Assembly (NCBI RefSeq): GCF_000337815.1
Contig: NZ_AOLN01000007.1
Location: 33,552 to 97,551, forward strand
From: Haloferax mucosum ATCC BAA-1512
Lineage (GTDB): Archaea; Halobacteriota; Halobacteria; Halobacteriales; Haloferacaceae
DNA: 64,000 nt
Direction: 5' to 3'
Shown here: piece after piece, positions 61,883 through 64,000 of the stretch
Numbering within the stretch: the first letter of the stretch is position 1
How the letters are laid out: every line of letters begins with the position of its first letter
Translations under genes and position numbers: made by a program
The notes under the pieces: model-generated
Told to the model about the DNA's origin: nothing
The model's input: the letters and a program-made list of their open reading frames with translations, nothing else
The model's database searches: none

Positions 61883-63502
61883 TCATCCGAGCGTTGTGTG
61901 CGCCCGGAGCGGGCTCAGGTGCTTGATGAATTGGGCCGGTGGTATTGGCATACCAACAGAAAGGCCCCTAGTATCAGTACCAGTGAGAGCTTCGATTACT
62001 GGTCTTACCACACTCGACCAAAACAGCGAAAAAAACAGAAACGTCGTAGCAGTGCCCGCAATCGAACGGTATGGTGACGAGGTAGCCGCCGAAAACCCAA
62101 GTGAGATTGTAGTCCAAAGAAGCGTGTGCGTGGTAACACTCCCGACAACGGTGAGGAATAACACCGGGTAGCCATGGCCGAATCGGACAAGCAAGAGTAT
62201 TTCAGCGAAAACGAACAGCGGAAGCAAAGCAAGAACCGCCGTGGTCAATCGGGAGACGGCTTTGGTGACGAAAACGTCCCGACGAGTCGCTGAATTCCCA
62301 AGAACGACACGGAGCGTTTTCTCCGCCCGCTCGCCGACGATGGCTCGATAACCAAATAACGTTCCCAGCACCAGCGGGGCAAAAGAGAAGCTACCAGAGA
62401 TATCAGACACCTGTTCTCTTGGGCCGAACACAGAGGACGGGTCTATCGCCTGTGAGATACCAGGGAGTACAAACAACGCCGACACGGCGATACCACCGAG
62501 TACCAACCGGTTCCGGGACAGTTGTCGAACGTCCTGAACCAAAAGTACCCACAAGCGCGAGTCGCTCCACCGAGTGGGTCGTAGCAGTTGTCTCGTTGGC
62601 TTCGTCACGCGCTCAACGTATCGACGGAGACGCGTCTGCCCCGACGACGAGTCGTCACCGAGGTCTCTTCGAGTGAGGCGACGATAACCGAACAAGAGCG
62701 GGACTGCGCCGAATCCGAGAAACATGAGTGTCCCGAAGGCGTTCAACGCGAGGGTTTCACCGAACTCACCCGAAGGCGTTCCGGGACCGACCACGCGAAC
62801 CGACCAACTCGTGGCCTCCCAAAAGGCCAGTAGCGGGTTGAACCGCTCGGTGACGCGGTACCAAAGCGGGATTTCGGCGACTGTGTCATACGAGATCGGA
62901 GACGCCGAACCGGTGAAGATAAACGTGAACGCGGGACGGAACGTGGACCCCCACACGGAGTAATCGGGCGAGAAAAGAAAGAAGGACCCGGCGATTGCGA
63001 GCAACGTCTGATACGCCGAATCGAAGGCGGCTGAATAGCCGACGGAGACCGCAGTCCAGACGACGACGTACAGGAGCATCCACGCGCCAATCGTCCAGTA
63101 CGGGAGCAGATACGGCCGCCCGTACCCTTGGGCGAGGAAGTAATTCCCGATTACGAGTATCGTCGCGGTCGCTACGAGAGAGATTGCGACCCGCGACAGC
63201 ACTTTTGCGAGAAGCAGGTCACGACGCGTACTGGGCAGACCGAAGATGAGCTTCATCGTTTTGGCAGTTCGCTCACCGACGACGGAATTGTAGCCGACTG
63301 CCACGACGAGGACTAACGTGAACGTCTGCAACTCGAAGGGGATTTGGATGATGTACTCGGCAAGCGAATAGTGATCGCTCGCCGCGAGAGAGCCTGCAGT
63401 CGGCAAGTACATCAGTCCGAGCAGAATCACCGCACCCCAGACCAGTCGGTCTCGGAGCGCGTGACCGAAGTCGTGCCGTGCGAGCAAGAGAACCCGCTTC
63501 AT
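61883..63502 (-). pseudogene. ABC-2 type permease, truncated by an in-frame stop
   Basis: 539 codons. The protein is a tandem duplication: each half starts with a conserved segment (KRVLLLARHDFGHALRDRL, and SDSRLWVLLVQDVRQLSRNRLVL) and has about six membrane helices. A cytosolic element ERTAKTMKLIFGLPSTRRDLLLAK recurs as ERAEKTLRVVLGNSATRRDVFVTK. The second half stops at RAHTTLG, missing its last helix, which is still encoded after the TGA at 61883-61885. It probably exported or inserted an unknown substrate with the ATPase encoded upstream, itself only a stub here. The first 500+ residues are undamaged, so the change is recent or function is partly kept. Confidence 0.75.
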
Positions 63503-63828
63503 GCGCGCGGAACCTCGACCGCAGTCTCCATGAAGACCTGTTCTAACGACGGTTCACCGGTTCTGACGTCGAGTATCGCCGCTTCGGTGTCGTCGAGGTG
63601 TGTGATAACGTCGGCTTTCGCGCTCGCGTCGGCGCATCCGACACGCAGGACGCCGTCACTCGTGGAGACCGCTTCGACGCCGTCGAGACACAGCAAGTCG
63701 TCCTGTATTCGGTCCGGAATCATATCGAGCGTGACCGATAGCTCGAACGGGACCTCCGGCGTCGTTCGGAGTGCCTCAACGGTATCGACCGCGACGAGGC
63801 GGCCGAAAAGCGAGAGTTTACCCTCCAT
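63499..63828 (-). pseudogene. ABC transporter ATP-binding protein, C-terminal stub
   Basis: About 110 codons starting near MEGKLSLFGRLVAVDTVEALRTTP. GRLVAVDTVEALR is the typical end of an ABC ATPase domain (following the H-loop), and the rest is the accessory C-terminal domain of such ATPases. Walker A, the signature motif and Walker B are all absent: the frame runs into a stop at 63856 in AT-rich DNA. It overlaps the permease start by 4 bases, so it was the first gene of that operon. Confidence 0.75.
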
Positions 63829-63843
63829 ATCCAATGAATTCCA

Positions 63844-63855
63844 GTATCTAGATAC
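63844..63855. repeat. 12-bp palindrome at the broken end of the ABC operon
   Basis: GTATCTAGATAC is perfectly self-complementary and lies 16 bases beyond the last recognisable codon of the ATPase stub, at the border of AT-rich DNA. It may be a binding or integration site, or chance. Confidence 0.35.
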
Positions 63856-63942
63856 TCATTGTATTCTGATAATGTGGGGGTGAGGATTATATTCACTACT
63901 TTTGAGTACAGATATCACCGAGCTAATGTTAGAATAGAAATG

Positions 63943-63948
63943 TTTAAT
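63943..63948 (+). promoter_or_regulatory. TATA-like box before a gene leaving the window
   Basis: TTTAAT about 30 bases before the ATG at 63976, the spacing for a leaderless start. Confidence 0.4.
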
Positions 63949-63975
63949 AGATAAGTGTAGGATTGATATACTGTA

Positions 63976-64000
63976 ATGTCTGATGACATTATCGGACGTC
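63976..64000 (+). CDS. Possible start of a gene running off the right end
   Basis: The window ends after MSDDIIGR, eight codons. The ATG is preceded at the right spacing by TTTAAT and overlaps an inverted repeat AATGTC-TGAT-GACATT (63975-63990). Too short to identify; its existence is inferred from the promoter spacing and the haloarchaeal-looking MSDD start. Confidence 0.3.

Noticed and set aside
61883..61885. TGA in the permease as a selenocysteine codon.
   Set aside because: Haloarchaea lack selenocysteine insertion as far as known, and related permeases have no Cys or Sec there.

Overview
The window is a continuous piece of a haloarchaeal chromosome, almost certainly Haloferax. The DNA is GC-rich, the proteins are loaded with Asp and Glu, and many starts are leaderless with a TTTATA-like box about 25-30 bases upstream. 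Several genes belong to families found essentially only in halophilic archaea (HalOD1, bat-type HTH, DUF5809/DUF5810-like, haloarchaeal malate synthase). The proteasomal ATPase has the N-terminus I recall for Haloferax PanB, and the 2-hydroxyacid dehydrogenase closely resembles the one I recall from Haloferax mediterranei. The genus call rests on memory and was not searched.

Layout, left to right. 1-2 kb: glyoxylate bypass (aceA end, aceB). 2-7.4 kb: DUF4112 membrane protein, a sequon-rich lipoprotein, a DMT transporter, Pus10 and RNase HII. 7.5-11.7 kb: SecD-SecF and small haloarchaeal proteins. 11.9-14 kb: a translationally coupled phospholipid-synthase / PHP-phosphoesterase / TVP38-like membrane operon preceded by a 19-nt periodic repeat. 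14-20.3 kb: Pgi, a CPBP protease, Nob1, a PRC-barrel protein and aIF5B. 20.3-26 kb: small membrane proteins, a histidine kinase, pyruvoyl arginine decarboxylase, PanB and a dUTPase-like enzyme, with a degenerate 30-nt tandem repeat upstream of pdaD. 26-32 kb: aconitase, RimI, a bat-type regulator broken by one missing base, and a HalOD1 protein. 32-34.8 kb: two small haloarchaeal proteins, a Nudix hydrolase, a rhodanese and aIF1.

34.9-41.7 kb is a minus-strand set: MoxR ATPase, DUF58 protein, membrane transglutaminase, a membrane-anchored winged-helix protein with an outside domain, and a secreted coiled-coil protein. I read it as a cell-surface quality or maturation system. 41.9-46.4 kb is mutS-mutL. 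46.4-49.8 kb holds an F420 pair (Mer-like, CofE) and small proteins. 49.8-60.2 kb: a Nudix-R15P isomerase/eIF2B-like fusion, a DUF3179 protein, D-2-hydroxyacid dehydrogenase, EngB, a GNAT, 5-FTHF cyclo-ligase, a DUF389 protein, a SIMPL lipoprotein, a NOG1-type GTPase, Tsr3 and an NTF2-like protein. 60.2-61.6 kb is serS.

The right end (61.7-64 kb) looks like decaying DNA. An ABC-2 permease is cut by an in-frame TGA just before its last 46 codons, and its partner ATPase survives only as a C-terminal stub. The stub borders AT-rich sequence with a 12-bp palindrome and the first codons of a new gene. No rRNA, tRNA, CRISPR array or intact insertion sequence was recognised.
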